The notes under the pieces: model-generated
Seen by the model: the letters and a program-made list of their open reading frames with translations, nothing else
Told to the model about the DNA's origin: nothing
Database searches by the model: none
Assembly: GCA_905235875.1 (NCBI GenBank)
Contig: CAJONL010000127.1
Location: 1-5,845 of the forward strand
Length of the DNA: 5,845 bases
Reading direction: 5' to 3'
Origin: an uncultured Bacilli bacterium
GTDB lineage: Bacteria; Bacillota_I; Bacilli_A; RF39; UBA660
Made by a program: the position numbers and the translations under genes
Shown here: positions 5,444-5,845 of the stretch, piece by piece
Layout: every line of letters begins with the position of its first letter
Position numbering within the stretch: position 1 is the stretch's first letter

Positions 5444-5845
5444 AAAAACATCTCACTTTCATTTCTTTTAAAAGGTCTTAGAACAATACAGTCACATAAG
5501 TAATTTTCATAAATATAATTATTAACATATTTAACAATTTGTGTTCCAATTCCTCTAAATAAGTATTCCGACTCTCCAATAAATATATCATACTCATATA
5601 TACTATCATATTTTTTAAATGATTCACTTTTATTATCATCATATTTATAAATTTGTACAAATCCTATTTTATTATCATTATAATTTATAAAAAATAACTG
5701 TTGCTGATTTGTTAATAATTTATTTTTATATTTGTTTTCTATCTCTTCATATGAAAGTTTTCTTTGTTCAAACCACTCATAAATAAATTCTTGACTACAC
5801 CATTTATACATTAATTCATAACTATCTTTTTTATCAGTGAATTCA
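5440..5845 (-). pseudogene. GNAT acetyltransferase resembling aminoglycoside 6'-N-acetyltransferases, C-terminally truncated; start lies beyond the right edge
   Basis: The frame is open to the window edge: codons for FTDKKDSYEL precede the first Met at 5811, and family members have N-terminal sequence there, so the true start is probably outside. Numbering from that Met, MYKWCSQEFIYEWF (1-14), the NDNKIGFVQIYKY strand (45-57), YDIFIGE (74-80) and FRGIGT (85-90, the acetyl-CoA pyrophosphate-binding loop) follow the order seen in the AAC(6') domain of the bifunctional AAC(6')-APH(2'') enzyme. The alignment continues to IVLRPFKRN (109-117). The family's conserved RAIRxYxKxGF helix-strand and about 50 or more further residues are then missing; the frame ends ESEMFL and TGA. 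The final codons are the SD and spacer of the ABM gene. I infer a deletion that removed the 3' part, leaving a protein probably unable to fold its acetyl-CoA site fully. An unusually short functional GNAT is the alternative. Confidence 0.68.

Noticed and set aside
5478..5660. 60-codon open frame on the minus strand beginning at a TTG
   Set aside because: It lies wholly inside the acetyltransferase frame in another phase, lacks an SD and reads as low-complexity Ile/Met-rich sequence; it is a shadow of the real frame.

Overview
The window is very A+T-rich (clearly above 70% by eye), and all nine genes lie on the minus strand. SD sequences of the GGAGG type, TATAAT-type promoters and short intrinsic terminators fit a low-GC Gram-positive. 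Codon use and the gene families (Cys-type glutathione peroxidase, clostridial-style MmcQ/YjbR, GtrA, two-HKD cardiolipin synthase) point to Clostridium sensu lato; I cannot name the species.

In the direction of transcription (high to low coordinates) the layout is as follows. (1) 5845-5144: a GNAT gene resembling aminoglycoside 6'-N-acetyltransferases. It enters from beyond the right edge and has lost its C-terminal part. It overlaps by ATGA a small antibiotic-biosynthesis-monooxygenase-fold (ABM) protein, and a clear intrinsic terminator follows at 5080-5102. (2) 5047-3668: an integral-membrane methyltransferase of the ICMT/PEMT type, then an MmcQ/YjbR protein 18 nt downstream. (3) 3560-2593: a thiol-type glutathione peroxidase and a small acidic single-span membrane protein of unknown function, ended by a strong hairpin terminator that overlaps the last stop codon. 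(4) 2592-2174: about 410 bp without a gene, holding that terminator and a cls promoter. (5) 2173-671: cardiolipin synthase. (6) 602-201: a GtrA-family four-span membrane protein with its own extended -10 promoter. (7) 171 to the left edge: the start of prfB (release factor 2), including its +1 programmed frameshift site. An ordinary ORF search misses this gene because the in-frame UGA breaks it after 24 codons.

Most of the content is housekeeping, envelope and stress functions: phospholipid synthesis (cls), possible polyprenyl-lipid handling (gtrA), peroxide detoxification (gpx) and translation termination (prfB). The genes look like several short, co-oriented transcription units rather than one pathway. 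I see no tRNA, rRNA, CRISPR array, insertion sequence or phage gene. I found no convincing new multi-gene system. The points most worth checking are the prfB recoding site, the truncated acetyltransferase joined to the ABM gene, and the gpx-linked membrane protein.
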